The notes below the pieces were generated by a model. That model saw nothing but the letters and a program-made list of their open reading frames with translations. It searched no databases and had not been told where the DNA came from. Below are positions 1 through 9,156 of a DNA stretch of 64,000 nucleotides, one piece after another (positions within the stretch are counted from its first letter, which is position 1; each line of letters starts with the position of its first letter). Origin of the DNA: DATJPR01 sp963843525. GTDB lineage: Bacteria > Bacteroidota > Ignavibacteria > UBA10030 > UBA6906. Where the stretch lies: positions 682,001 to 746,000 of the forward strand of contig CAWJKM010000005.1 in assembly GCA_963843525.1 (NCBI GenBank), in the 5' to 3' direction. The position numbers and the translations under genes are program-made.

Positions 1-2
1 TT

Positions 3-761
3 GATCTGCGCCTGCAATCGGATGCGAGCATCATCGCGATGACACGCAGCATCCTCGCACGGTTCCTGGAAGACCAGCTCGTCCGGAAAATCAAGGAGTC
101 GTACAAGTCCGTCGATCGTATCCTCCGCAACGTGCGCAATGCGGTGCATGCCTCTCCACTCCTCCACGATGTGTGGATAGGAGATGAACACTGGGCTGCG
201 ATCGGCGGAGAGGAAGATGTCCGCTCTCCGCTGCCTGTGATGCCCGGCAGTCTGCTGGAGCGGGCACTTCTCCCGCATGCCGCCGAACGGCTGACAATTC
301 CTTCCCTCGTCGCGCATGTCGCGAGTGTCCTCAGCAACCAGTCGACGTACCGTCAGGCATACACCCTGAATGCCATGGCGGTCGTGTTCCAGAATGTTTA
401 TATGCTGGCGCACCACTATGACCTGGCCGGGCCCGGATGTGGAGGAGAAGAAATCAACCCGGAATTCGAGCGGAATGTCTTACGGAGCATTGCCGAAGTG
501 GAAACGCGGATGCGCCGTCCGCTGACTGTCAAAGAAGGGATCCCCCGCAGCACCTACGCGCACTACATGCGGGCGGCAACCGACATTCTCGTCGCTTCGC
601 TTCAGCCGGCGCCCGAAGCGGGCCTCTCGTATTATGAGATCCTCGAGAAATATATGATCGGGCTGAATCGGGCCGCATATCTCAAGTATCACCGGTCCCG
701 GCTGGAATTCATTGTCAAAAGCGCCCGTCAACGGTATTTCGACAAGGTCAAGAACGAGTAA
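3..761 (+). CDS. Hypothetical protein, 5' end cut by window
   Basis: I do not recognise this family. The frame is open from the first codon of the window (Asp-Leu-Arg-Leu-Gln...), and the ATG at 39 has no Shine-Dalgarno sequence, so the gene most likely begins upstream and only the last 252 residues are seen. The visible part is soluble and mainly helical, rich in Arg, with a basic C-terminus and no membrane segment or signal peptide. It is followed 48 bases later by a zf-HC2 (anti-sigma-like) protein on the same strand. That pairing suggests a regulatory role, perhaps as a sigma-factor-like partner, but no sigma region 2 or 4 motif can be read with confidence. Function is therefore left open. 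Confidence 0.6.
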   Translation, partial: DLRLQSDASIIAMTRSILARFLEDQLVRKIKESYKSVDRILRNVRNAVHASPLLHDVWIGDEHWAAIGGEEDVRSPLPVMPGSLLERALLPHAAERLTIPSLVAHVASVLSNQSTYRQAYTLNAMAVVFQNVYMLAHHYDLAGPGCGGEEINPEFERNVLRSIAEVETRMRRPLTVKEGIPRSTYAHYMRAATDILVASLQPAPEAGLSYYEILEKYMIGLNRAAYLKYHRSRLEFIVKSARQRYFDKVKNE

Positions 762-809
762 CGACGAACGCATCCGCGGTCGGAAGGAATGCGCTCAATA
801 AGGGTCAGG

Positions 810-1640
810 ATGAACCACGCCGAAGAGCACACGCTGGATTTGTATGTCCTGAATCCAGAATTGCTGGACGCCGATCTACGAACGGCACTCCGGGAACATC
901 TGGACTGCTGCGCAGGTTGCCGCAACCTCGCAGAGACGATTCGCGCGTTCTACAACGAATTGGACCGTCATTTGTCCGGCCCGGGAACGGACGTCCGCAT
1001 TCTCATGCGCCGGATCTTTCCCGCCCCGCCGGTCCTCCGCTTCTCTCCCTCCGGGACCACGAACCGTACGATATCAGCAGGCAGGAGGGAATCCGAAGGT
1101 GCGCCGGCCGGGGAAGCACAGGATGTTCTTCTTACGAGGAACTCGAGCGACGGCGAAGCGGAGATCACGATTCGCCGGAGCTCTGACGGGAATGCCTGCA
1201 CCATCACTCTCACTCCCAACACGTTTGCATCGGCGGAAGGGGGAATCGTTTCCTTCGCAGGGGACGACTTCCACGTCCTTCTTGATGAGAGCGGCGAAGC
1301 GAAATTCTCGCTTGCCCCCGAGCAACAGGCGGCACGCTGGCACGAGCGTGAGATTATCGTCCGGTTTCCGGTCGCGCAACTTCATGCTTCTTCCGCCCGC
1401 GTCCGCAGGGAAGGCGGGCACACCATCGTGGATCGGTCGGCCGACATCACGGCGAGAGTGCTCTCCCGTGAAGGAGCAATCGATATCACCATTCCCCCGG
1501 CCACCCCTGAACGTCAATTCCATTTTCTCTCTGTCAACAATCCATCCCGCGAGCGCCTGCTCATCCGGCTGGAAAACGGGGCCGGCTCCATCCCGGCCGA
1601 GTCGATGCCGGAAGAACTCTTCATCGACATTTACGCGTAA
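810..1640 (+). CDS. zf-HC2 domain protein (anti-sigma-like)
   Basis: A 276-residue protein that begins with a putative zinc finger of the anti-sigma type: His near residue 3, then H-L-D-C-C-A-G-C around residues 30-37 (an HxxxCxxC arrangement). The remainder is beta-rich and soluble, with no clear membrane segment. It may therefore act in the cytoplasm rather than as a membrane-anchored anti-sigma factor. I chose the ATG at 810 because AGGG lies five bases upstream and the finger then starts at the N-terminus as usual; an in-frame ATG at 789 would add seven residues but has its purine tract right against the start. It lies downstream of the unknown protein ending at 761, probably in one transcript. 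The partner it binds cannot be named from sequence. Confidence 0.65.
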   Translation: MNHAEEHTLDLYVLNPELLDADLRTALREHLDCCAGCRNLAETIRAFYNELDRHLSGPGTDVRILMRRIFPAPPVLRFSPSGTTNRTISAGRRESEGAPAGEAQDVLLTRNSSDGEAEITIRRSSDGNACTITLTPNTFASAEGGIVSFAGDDFHVLLDESGEAKFSLAPEQQAARWHEREIIVRFPVAQLHASSARVRREGGHTIVDRSADITARVLSREGAIDITIPPATPERQFHFLSVNNPSRERLLIRLENGAGSIPAESMPEELFIDIYA

Positions 1641-1678
1641 GACACCTGTAGTAGCCGTCGACTTGCATCCATTGCTTT

Positions 1679-4123
1679 TTACCCGTTACCCTCCTTCACC
1701 CGGAGGCGCTTAACAGCCTCCTCCGCCGCCCGCGAACTTGGATTCTCCTTATCAGAAGCGATAGCCTCAAGTGCCGGTATGAGCGCGGGATCACCGTACT
1801 GCCCCAGGTATCGTATGGCCATCGACCGGATAAACGCGCTCTTGTCCTGGATGAGAGGAGTAAGTTCCTTTATCAGTTGCGGGCGGACCGAGGGGTATCG
1901 TTCCAGGATGCGGATTGCGGACCATCGCCCCCAGAGGTGTTGTTGCGGCTTCACCATCTCGAATGCGGCGACGATGGCGCGGTTCGAATCGATCGAGGCA
2001 AGCGCAGAAAGCGCGGCATTCGCAATCGTATTCCGGTACGACGGAAACTTCAGGAAGGAAGCGATCGTATCGGCGGCGTGAGTCGAATCCACCTTCGCGA
2101 GCGCTCCCAGATCATTTGCAAGGACGGCATTGCTGGAATCACGCAGCGCGGCGTACAGCACCGACCGCGCCTGGAAGTCTTTCAACCCACCCAGCTGCTC
2201 AAGAGCGACCGACCGGACCGAGGGATCGTGGTCTCGTGTCGCGTCGAGAATCGCCGTAAGAATCTCCTTCTTTACCGCATCGTCGTGCGACTTGTGTTCT
2301 CCCAGTGCAAGCACCGCTTCCCTGCGGACTTCGTGAAAACTGTCGCCGGCGGCGATCGTACAAAGCTCGGCGACTGCATCGTCCGTGTCGGGCTGCTCTT
2401 CAAGCTCCTTGATGGCGAGGAACCGGTCGAGGGCGTCCGACGCTTTCCGTGCCTGATATTTCCACTCGTCCCGTGACTTCTCGAAGTGCAGCTCCTTCAA
2501 AGTCCAATTCCCCTTGTCGAACAATACGAGAGAGGGCTTCTCCGCGCACGGGAACCTGAGGAGGGTGTCCCGGCTGTGCAACCCGACGGAATATGTGGTC
2601 GTACCGCCCGGTGTGGTGACCTGAATATCCACGGGAACACGAAACACGCCGGTGAGGCTGTCGATCTTCTGTGTCTGCTTTACGGACATCAGCACTGCAC
2701 GCGCCGTGTCGCTCCAGCGGTAGGAAACATCGAAGACGGGATGTCCGGCGTTGTAGAGCCATTGATCGAAGAACCAGTACAGGTTCTGTCCCGTCGCTTC
2801 CTCGATGGCTTCCTTCAGATCATACGTCTCCACGGACTGGTACTGGTATTTGGTGATGTAATGCCGGAGTGCATCATAGAAGAGCTCATCACCGAGGAGA
2901 TGGCGCAGCATATGGAGGACATCCGATCCCCGCGAATAGACATTGCTCGTATAGGACCCGATGCTGACGATCGGCTTTCGTCCGAGCGAGCGATCGGTGT
3001 TGATGGCAGAGCGCTGGTTGTGGTACATGTCGAACTGAAAGGCGTCTTCGCCGCGGCTTGCTTCGATGTACAGGGGATCGAAGTACGATGCGAATCCCTC
3101 GTTTAACCAGATATTCCGCCAGTCCTTGCACGTAACGACATCGCCCCACCACTGGTGCGCCATTTCATGGGCGATGAGCCCCACGGCATTCTGATCGACG
3201 CGCGTTCTGGAATCAAGCTGGATGCTTTCGTCGAGCAGGGTGGTGGCGCTGGTGTTTTCCATCCCTCCATACATGAAATTGTGGATCGCAACCTGGGCAT
3301 ACTTTCCCCAGGGGTACGGAAATCCGATCTTCTCGTTGAAGAACTTCATGATCTTCGGCGTCTCGGCAAACGATGCCCGGGCGTCGTCCACCCTGTCGGG
3401 ATAGACATAGTATTCCAGGGGGACCGAACCCGAGGAATCGCGAAGGACCGCGTACTCGCCCGCCGCCATCATGATGAGATAGGAAGCGTGGGGAAGATCC
3501 TGCTTCCAGTGAAAGGTCTTCGTGCCATGCTTCTTGTCTTCCGTCACCGAGACCAGTCGTCCGTTCGACAGCACGACATAGGATTTTCGGACGGTGGCGA
3601 TCAGTTCGGACGTCGCCTTGTCGTTGGGGTAATCATAGCAGGGAAACCAGAAATGGTTGTCCATATCTTCGCCTTGCGACCAGATCTGGCGGGGCTCGTC
3701 GGGAGTGGCGGTGTCCGGGCCGATGAAGTACAGCCCGTGTTTTGGAGTGCACGTATAGTCGATGACGAGCGTCAGGGAATCGTTCCTCCGATACGGCTTG
3801 TCGAGGGATACCTGCAGCTCTTTCGGCAAGACGGAGAATTGCTGTGCCTTCCCGTCAAGCGTTACCCTGTCGATTTTCAGTTGTTCGGCATCCAGGTCAA
3901 CCGTCCGGAGTTGGGGCAAAAACGGGATAAGCGTGATGCTTGTCCGTCCGATGACGCTCTTCTTTGCTTCATCGAAAGAGACCTCGATCTTGTAGTGGAC
4001 GACATGATAGGAGCGATCGCGTGCCTGACCGCTGGAAGAATCGCGAACGGGGAAGAGCGATTGCGTGCGTGCGGCAGGGGCAAGACACACAAGAAAAACC
4101 AGGGCAACAGCACGGAGATTCAT
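1679..4123 (-). CDS. M1 family aminopeptidase with C-terminal HEAT repeats
   Basis: An 814-residue exported zinc metallopeptidase. The start at 4123 gives a clear signal peptide (MNLRAVALVFLV...) and has GGAG about eight bases upstream; the open frame continues further but without signal features. The M1 fold is shown by the exopeptidase motif GGMEN at about 286-290, the zinc motif HEMAHQWWGD at 319-328 (H319, E320, H323) and the third ligand in NEGF (E342). From about residue 620 onward helical HEAT-type repeats follow, as in the armadillo/HEAT tail of ERAP/LTA4H-like enzymes. It should cleave N-terminal residues from peptides in the periplasm or outside the cell. It converges on the zf-HC2 gene and is followed upstream by rsgA on the same strand with a 40-base gap. 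Confidence 0.9.
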   Translation of the reverse strand: MNLRAVALVFLVCLAPAARTQSLFPVRDSSSGQARDRSYHVVHYKIEVSFDEAKKSVIGRTSITLIPFLPQLRTVDLDAEQLKIDRVTLDGKAQQFSVLPKELQVSLDKPYRRNDSLTLVIDYTCTPKHGLYFIGPDTATPDEPRQIWSQGEDMDNHFWFPCYDYPNDKATSELIATVRKSYVVLSNGRLVSVTEDKKHGTKTFHWKQDLPHASYLIMMAAGEYAVLRDSSGSVPLEYYVYPDRVDDARASFAETPKIMKFFNEKIGFPYPWGKYAQVAIHNFMYGGMENTSATTLLDESIQLDSRTRVDQNAVGLIAHEMAHQWWGDVVTCKDWRNIWLNEGFASYFDPLYIEASRGEDAFQFDMYHNQRSAINTDRSLGRKPIVSIGSYTSNVYSRGSDVLHMLRHLLGDELFYDALRHYITKYQYQSVETYDLKEAIEEATGQNLYWFFDQWLYNAGHPVFDVSYRWSDTARAVLMSVKQTQKIDSLTGVFRVPVDIQVTTPGGTTTYSVGLHSRDTLLRFPCAEKPSLVLFDKGNWTLKELHFEKSRDEWKYQARKASDALDRFLAIKELEEQPDTDDAVAELCTIAAGDSFHEVRREAVLALGEHKSHDDAVKKEILTAILDATRDHDPSVRSVALEQLGGLKDFQARSVLYAALRDSSNAVLANDLGALAKVDSTHAADTIASFLKFPSYRNTIANAALSALASIDSNRAIVAAFEMVKPQQHLWGRWSAIRILERYPSVRPQLIKELTPLIQDKSAFIRSMAIRYLGQYGDPALIPALEAIASDKENPSSRAAEEAVKRLRVKEGNG

Positions 4124-4163
4124 GGGAAACACTCCGATCATGTGAATGTGAAAGAAGGTGTGA

Positions 4164-5237
4164 CTATTCGAGACCTTTTCGTTTGCTCCACCGTCGCTGG
4201 GCGGCCGAGATTTTCTTGACGGCCCGCTTGTTCTGGATACGTGTGCGTACATCGAATTTTTCCTTCAGGTGCAGAAGCTCGCGCTGGAGCTTTTGGTAAC
4301 TCTCGAGTCTCCCGGCATCGAGAGTCTGGTTTTCCACCGCAGTCCGGACAGCACAGCCGGGTTCGGTCTCGTGGCGGCAATTCGAAAATTTGCACTGGAG
4401 AGCGAGCTCCTCAACATCATCAAACGTGTCCTGCACGCCTCTCCCCTCTCCCCAGAGTTGCAGTTCCCGCATCCCGGGAGTATCGATCAGCATTCCGCCG
4501 GAGGGAAGAAGGATCAGTTCACGGTGCTTCGTGGTATGCCGGCCTCTCCCGTCGGCGGTCCGGACTTCCTGCACTTTCATCCGGTCGGATCCAAGGAAGA
4601 GGTTCAAGATACTCGACTTTCCCACTCCCGACGAACCAAGCAGCGCGCCGGTTTCCTGCGGGTGAAGGCAGCCGGCCAGTTCATCGAACCCTTCGCCTGT
4701 CCTCGCGCTCATGGTGATCAGGCGGACATTGGGGGCGGCCTCTCCCGTAAGCGTGATTGCGGACTGAACATCGCCGGACATATCGGTCTTGTTCAAAACG
4801 ATAATCGGAACGGCCCCGCTTTCGCGTGCAAGAACAAGGTAGCGTTCAATTCTGTTGAGGTTGAATTCTTCGTCGAGGCCGGAGATAAGGAAGAGTAAAT
4901 CAACGTTGGCGGCGAGAACTTGCGCGACGGTACGGTTTCCGGGCGCCTTGCGGACAAACCGTGTTTTCCTCGGTAGAATATCCACGATTCTGCCCTTGCG
5001 TCCCGTCGACGCGATCTCCACGCCGACCCAGTCTCCGATAACCGGAAGATCTTCCGCGCCCGCTGCGAGGTACTTCAGCCGCCCCGCGAGAGTACAGGTA
5101 ATGGGGCCCTCCTCGGAGATGATCTCAAAGGCACTCTGCTGGACAATCACCCGCCCGGGCTTTTCCGAACCATGAAAACGTTGGGAGAACAGCCCTTGGA
5201 GAGAGGGATTCCAGCCATAGCTCTCAAGGATGGACAC
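4164..5237 (-). CDS. rsgA: Ribosome small-subunit-dependent GTPase A (RsgA/YjeQ)
   Basis: Circularly permuted GTPase that assists late maturation of the 30S subunit. The 357 residues show an N-terminal OB fold, then the GTPase motifs in permuted order: NKTD (G4) before the P-loop GSSGVGKS at 201-208 and DTPG (G3). A C-terminal zinc knuckle follows, CxxxxCxHxxxxxC, with ligands C282, C287, H289 and C295. The C-terminus is basic, as expected for rRNA contact. Length matches the family. A possible promoter lies 34-62 bases upstream of the start on this strand. The M1 peptidase gene follows 40 bases downstream, and they may share a transcript. Confidence 0.95.
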   Translation of the reverse strand: MSILESYGWNPSLQGLFSQRFHGSEKPGRVIVQQSAFEIISEEGPITCTLAGRLKYLAAGAEDLPVIGDWVGVEIASTGRKGRIVDILPRKTRFVRKAPGNRTVAQVLAANVDLLFLISGLDEEFNLNRIERYLVLARESGAVPIIVLNKTDMSGDVQSAITLTGEAAPNVRLITMSARTGEGFDELAGCLHPQETGALLGSSGVGKSSILNLFLGSDRMKVQEVRTADGRGRHTTKHRELILLPSGGMLIDTPGMRELQLWGEGRGVQDTFDDVEELALQCKFSNCRHETEPGCAVRTAVENQTLDAGRLESYQKLQRELLHLKEKFDVRTRIQNKRAVKKISAAQRRWSKRKGLE

Positions 5238-5270
5238 GTGCTGACAACCTGACCTTTTTTCGTATCTTCA

Positions 5271-5299
5271 AATCTACCAAACCGCGAACTCTCCTACAA
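5271..5299 (-). promoter_or_regulatory. Candidate promoter of rsgA
   Basis: Read on the minus strand, TTGTAG (5299-5294) and TAGATT (5276-5271) are separated by 17 bases. The -10 element is followed by TG, giving TAGATTTG, which also fits the TAnnTTTG -7 element known from Bacteroidota. It lies upstream of the rsgA start at 5237. Assignment is by pattern only. Confidence 0.4.
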
Positions 5300-5463
5300 C
5301 TCATTTTCGCCTAAATCTCCTGCGATCTCATCACGCTGGAGACGCCAAACCCTCAAGATTCTGCTGTTGTGCACGAACTCTGGTTTGCAGAAGACACGAG
5401 GAGGCTTGTAATACCCGGGGAAAAACACTCGACGGCAATGGGTGGCGGTGTAGTGGTCAGTGC

Positions 5464-6318
5464 TTACAGCAGCGAACGGAGTCGCTCCATATTCTCGACG
5501 TCTTCGTGCATGTCCTCGCTCTTCTCCGTCTCCAGGATTTTAGGGGTGGAGGAGAGACGGGGATCCTGCATGAGCGGGCGGAATCCCTCCAGGCCGATCA
5601 TTCCTTTGCCGATCTGTTCGTGCCGGTCCCGCCGCGAGTCGAACGGCTTTTTCGAATCGTTGACGTGAATGACTGCGAGGCGTGAAATCCCCACGGTCGC
5701 GTCGAATTGTCGCATCACTTCTCCCCACCCTTCCGGCGTGTGAATCGGATATCCCGCAGCGAACAGATGGCAGGTGTCCATGCACACAGCCATGCGTCCC
5801 TTTTGCTCCACGCCGTCGATGATTTTCGCAAGTTGTTCGAATGTGGAGCCGAGCGTGGTCCCCTGTCCCGCGGTGGTTTCTATTGCTGTCAACACCCGGA
5901 AATCCGGCGTCCGGTCATGAACCCTGTTCAGCGATTCCGCAATGAGCCGAACACCGGCCTCTTCCCCTGCGCCGAGGTGGGCTCCGGGGTGAAGGACGAG
6001 AGCGCTTACCCCGAGCGATTCGCATCGGATCAATTCGTCTTCGAGGGCGGCTCGTGACTTCTTAAGGACATCGGTTTTGTTTGCGCACATGTTGATGAGA
6101 TACGCTGCATGCGCGACGACGGGGCGAACCGGGGAAACAGCTGCCAGATCGCGGAATCGTTGGACCTCCTCCGACGCGAGGGCGCTTGCCGTCCACCGGC
6201 TGGCGTTCTTGACGAATATCTGCATGGTGGTGCAGCCAATGCGTTCTGCCCGCTCGAATGCAGTGGAGACTCCGCCCGCAACAGAGACGTGAGAGCCGAG
6301 AACCGGTGGTGGCGTCAT
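5464..6318 (-). CDS. nfo: Deoxyribonuclease IV (endonuclease IV)
   Basis: AP endonuclease of the TIM-barrel endonuclease IV family, which cuts 5' of abasic sites in base-excision repair using three zinc ions. The N-terminus carries the typical LGSHVSVAGG start, followed by metal-ligand motifs such as VLHPGAHLG, AIETTAGQG, CMDTCHLFAAGY and VIHVNDSKK. With the start at 6318 the protein is 284 residues, the usual family size. The open frame extends to 6405 but the added residues are not family-like. No strong ribosome binding site is seen. The 226-base gap downstream to rsgA holds nothing obvious besides the rsgA promoter. Confidence 0.93.
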   Translation of the reverse strand: MTPPPVLGSHVSVAGGVSTAFERAERIGCTTMQIFVKNASRWTASALASEEVQRFRDLAAVSPVRPVVAHAAYLINMCANKTDVLKKSRAALEDELIRCESLGVSALVLHPGAHLGAGEEAGVRLIAESLNRVHDRTPDFRVLTAIETTAGQGTTLGSTFEQLAKIIDGVEQKGRMAVCMDTCHLFAAGYPIHTPEGWGEVMRQFDATVGISRLAVIHVNDSKKPFDSRRDRHEQIGKGMIGLEGFRPLMQDPRLSSTPKILETEKSEDMHEDVENMERLRSLL

Positions 6319-6522
6319 GGATGAATCAGTCTGGTGAAAGAAAGGGCGAGAGGTGCGATTGCATATAGAGTGAGAATACGTTTTCTTGGCACAGGATGCT
6401 TCCACCTATCCGTGTGGACGCAAAAAAGTAGGCGGTACTCGAGTCGTCATGACAGCCTCGTCGAGATCGAAAATAGAAGATTTATCTGACGAACTCAACC
6501 CGGGGCGCGGGAAATCCGGATA

Positions 6523-6545
6523 TTGGGAACATATATGATACCCAA
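6523..6545. promoter_or_regulatory. Candidate operator of the metal-uptake locus
   Basis: An imperfect inverted repeat with arms TTGGG (6523-6527) and CCCAA (6541-6545) surrounding the perfect palindrome CATATATG (6530-6537). It overlaps a -10-like TATGAT at 6534-6539 and lies 34 bases before the ATG at 6579. Position and symmetry fit binding of a Zur/Fur/MntR-type dimer, but the sequence matches no consensus I can name. Confidence 0.35.
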
Positions 6546-6578
6546 CGCTGCTGTAAGCGTGGATTCCTGGACCTATTG

Positions 6579-6929
6579 ATGAATTTCGACCGTAAGTTTC
6601 CCCTCCTTCTTCTCCTGGTTTACCTGCTCTCGGGACCTGTGGTCGAGATTGCCCATGTCGATGGACTTTCCGGCGGATCCGGTTCTGCATCGCTTGTCCA
6701 GCCTCCCGATGGAACAACAGCCCGTCATGTCTCACTGGACGGCCGTCATGAGTGCCTCGCCTGCATGATTTCGATCCACAGACAGGCGGTTCCGGTCGTC
6801 CCTCCCCGTCTCTCATACCTCTACACTCCGCATTCTTTGGTTTCCGATGCTGTTGCGAGCTCTTTCCCGCACAGACCTTCTTTTCTTCTTCCGACGAAGC
6901 GCGGACCTCCGGGAAGGGAAGTGATGTGA
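6579..6929 (+). CDS. Small secreted Cys/His protein (DUF2946-like)
   Basis: A 116-residue protein with an N-terminal signal or membrane segment (FPLLLLLVYLLSG), then a His/Cys motif RHECLACM in the middle and RGPPG near the C-terminus. That layout (hydrophobic start, HxCxxC-like motif, final R-x-P-P) resembles DUF2946 proteins found beside metal genes. It is the first gene of a run leading into a metal ABC transporter, and it follows a possible operator at 6523-6545. A role in periplasmic metal handling or sensing is inferred only from motif and context. The ATG at 6579 is preferred over the adjacent TTG at 6576; neither has a good ribosome binding site, which lowers confidence in the exact start. 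Confidence 0.55.
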   Translation: MNFDRKFPLLLLLVYLLSGPVVEIAHVDGLSGGSGSASLVQPPDGTTARHVSLDGRHECLACMISIHRQAVPVVPPRLSYLYTPHSLVSDAVASSFPHRPSFLLPTKRGPPGREVM

Positions 6930-7005
6930 GGAGAAATTCTTCCCTCGCAGAGCGCTCGAGCATCAAGTAGATTTGGAACACCAAAGATATTTCCCCGGAG
7001 GTTCT

Positions 7006-8145
7006 ATGAGAAGGCGAACGGCTGCGTGCTGCATTGTTCTTGGTTTCGTGGTGCATGCTTTCCAGTTTGTCCATTGCCAGACCACCGTCAATCCCGACAT
7101 CAGCGTGATCCCCCGTTTCCGCATCGACTCAAATGACGGTGAACGGCTTACAGAGGGTATTCGGAAATTTTCCCGGCCCGATTTTCAATTTGAGGAACTG
7201 GAACTGGCCTTCCAGGCGTACCTGAATCCTTTTGCGAGGGCGGACGTCATCCTCACCCTGCCCGGCCCGGACCTTGAAAAGAGCAAGCTCGGTATCGAGG
7301 AGGTGTATGCAACCGTGCTCCGCGGGCTCCCGTTCGATCTGAACCTGAGGATCGGCAAATATCGCGTGGACTACGGAAAGATTAATATGGTTCATCCCCA
7401 TGCGTACCCGTTTATCACACAACCGCTGTCCCAGGCCCGCTTCTTCGGAGAAGAGGGGCTGAACGACCTCGGCATCTCCGCAAGCATCCTCCTGCCCACC
7501 GGTGATGTCTACTCGAAGCTTACCGTCGATCTCCTGCGCGGAAACTCTGTGGCGAACGCTGCCGGCATTTCCGACACGACCGGAGCAAGTCCGCTGTATG
7601 CAACATCCGGCCGACTGATGGCGTTCTTTTCCTTGAGTGATGAGAGCGATCTCGAAACGGGCCTGAGCACGTATACCGGCATCCACGACCCGTACAATCA
7701 TGAACGGTTCTGGTATTTCAATGGCGACTTCAAATTCAAGTGGCGTCCGAGCTCCTATACCTCGCTCGTCGTTCAGGGGGAATATCTCTATAACACACGG
7801 CATGCTTCTCAGGATGCGCGGTTTGTCCGGTTCACCGGTCCATTCGGTCGCCCGATCACGAAAGAAATTCATACCGGGGGCATGTACGTCTACGCGGATT
7901 ATCAGTTCTTCAAGTTGTACAGCATCGGCATGCGCTACGATTGGTCGGAATCGCCGTACAGTAGTGACAACAAAGCCCGGGCGTTTTCCCTGTTTGCCGG
8001 ATACTACCCGGTGGAGGAGACCCTGGGTGTGCGGTTTGAATACCAGCGAACAACAGGTGAGACCCTGACCACCTCGCAGGTTGTTAATGCGCTTGCGCTG
8101 CAGGTGCTCTTTTCTCTTGGCCCGCACAAGGCACATCCGTTCTGA
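7006..8145 (+). CDS. Porin-like outer-membrane beta-barrel, metal locus
   Basis: A 379-residue protein with a signal peptide and alternating amphipathic strands typical of a beta-barrel, ending in ALQVLFSLG and a short tail. Internal features such as GKYRVDYGK, HPHAYPF and FFGEEGLNDLGIS resemble outer-membrane proteins that occur next to zinc transporters. This is from memory and cannot be tested here. The ATG at 7006 has GGAGG four bases upstream; an in-frame TTG at 6973 lacks that. The next gene, 43 bases downstream, encodes a periplasmic metal-binding protein, so the barrel probably lets metal or a metal complex across the outer membrane. There is no TonB box or plug domain, so passive entry is more likely. 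Confidence 0.7.
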   Translation: MRRRTAACCIVLGFVVHAFQFVHCQTTVNPDISVIPRFRIDSNDGERLTEGIRKFSRPDFQFEELELAFQAYLNPFARADVILTLPGPDLEKSKLGIEEVYATVLRGLPFDLNLRIGKYRVDYGKINMVHPHAYPFITQPLSQARFFGEEGLNDLGISASILLPTGDVYSKLTVDLLRGNSVANAAGISDTTGASPLYATSGRLMAFFSLSDESDLETGLSTYTGIHDPYNHERFWYFNGDFKFKWRPSSYTSLVVQGEYLYNTRHASQDARFVRFTGPFGRPITKEIHTGGMYVYADYQFFKLYSIGMRYDWSESPYSSDNKARAFSLFAGYYPVEETLGVRFEYQRTTGETLTTSQVVNALALQVLFSLGPHKAHPF

Positions 8146-8188
8146 TCATGATGCTGCAAACGGCTTATTCTCAACCAGGACTACACCG

Positions 8189-9067
8189 ATGAAAATACTT
8201 TCTCTTCTCGTTCTCATCTTCGCGGCCCTCCTTCCAGCAGAGGCTGCAATCAGGATTGTCACTTCCCTTCCCGATCTTGCCGATCTCACCAGACAAATCG
8301 GCGGGGACAAAGTAAGCGTCGACTATATTGTCCGGGCGGATCAGAACCCGCACTTCGTCGAGGTGAAGCCGAGCTACATGATGAAGCTGAAATCGGCGGA
8401 TCTCTTTCTTACCATCGGGATGGACCTTGAATTATGGGGCCCGCAGATCGTTGATGGCTCACGCAACGACAAGCTGGTCGTCGTTGATCTCTCTAAAGAC
8501 ATTCATAAACTTGAAGTGCCATCGCACGTCGATGCGAGTCTGGGAGATGTCCACCGGTACGGAAACCCGCATTATTGGCTCGACCCGCGGAACATGCACA
8601 AGCTGGCGAACGAGATCATCGACGCATTGACGGGTGTTTCCCCGTCCGATGCACAGACTTTCCGGGCGAATGCCGATGCGTACTTGAAGAAGCTCGACGC
8701 AAAGATCACTTCCTGGCAGGCGATGATGAAGCCCTATGCAGGTGCGCAGATCATCACGTTTCACAAGAGCTGGAGTTATTTTGCAGGCTGGCTGGGCCTG
8801 ACCGTGGCCGACCAGATCGAGCCGAAACCGGGAATAGCACCCAGCCCCTCCCATACCGCGGAACTGATCAGTCTCATCCGCAAGTCCGGCATCAAGGTGA
8901 TCGTTGTGGAACCCTTCTACGATCTCAGTGCCCCCGAGCAGATCGCACGCAACACCGGGGCCAAAGTCCTTGTCCTGCCGACATCGTGCGGTGGCGAGGA
9001 CGGACCGAAGGATTACATCGGCCTGATGGACTACAATGTCAACGCCCTTGCGAATGCATTGAAATAA
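8189..9067 (+). CDS. Periplasmic metal-binding protein of ABC transporter (ZnuA/TroA-type)
   Basis: A 292-residue cluster A-I (cluster 9) solute-binding protein. After the signal peptide it has the expected metal ligands: His in NPHFVE, His in NPHYWLDP, His in TFHKSW, and a final acidic residue in the DYIGLMDYN region. The His-rich flexible loop of many zinc-specific ZnuA proteins is absent. The metal may therefore be Zn, Mn or Fe, with zinc favoured by the neighbouring outer-membrane protein. ACCAGGA lies eight bases before the ATG at 8189. It would bind the ion in the periplasm and hand it to the permease encoded two genes downstream. Confidence 0.88.
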   Translation: MKILSLLVLIFAALLPAEAAIRIVTSLPDLADLTRQIGGDKVSVDYIVRADQNPHFVEVKPSYMMKLKSADLFLTIGMDLELWGPQIVDGSRNDKLVVVDLSKDIHKLEVPSHVDASLGDVHRYGNPHYWLDPRNMHKLANEIIDALTGVSPSDAQTFRANADAYLKKLDAKITSWQAMMKPYAGAQIITFHKSWSYFAGWLGLTVADQIEPKPGIAPSPSHTAELISLIRKSGIKVIVVEPFYDLSAPEQIARNTGAKVLVLPTSCGGEDGPKDYIGLMDYNVNALANALK

Positions 9068-9156
9068 TCGCCCGACACGGGCGATTTCGGAACGGGAGCT
9101 TGCTCACAGGAGACGGTACACTCTCCAATCTTTCACGAAACCGGTATTCCTCAGAC

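Noticed and set aside
3155..4219. Open frame of 354 codons antisense to the M1 peptidase
   Set aside because: The opposite strand has clear HEMAH and GGMEN motifs; this frame has no family pattern.
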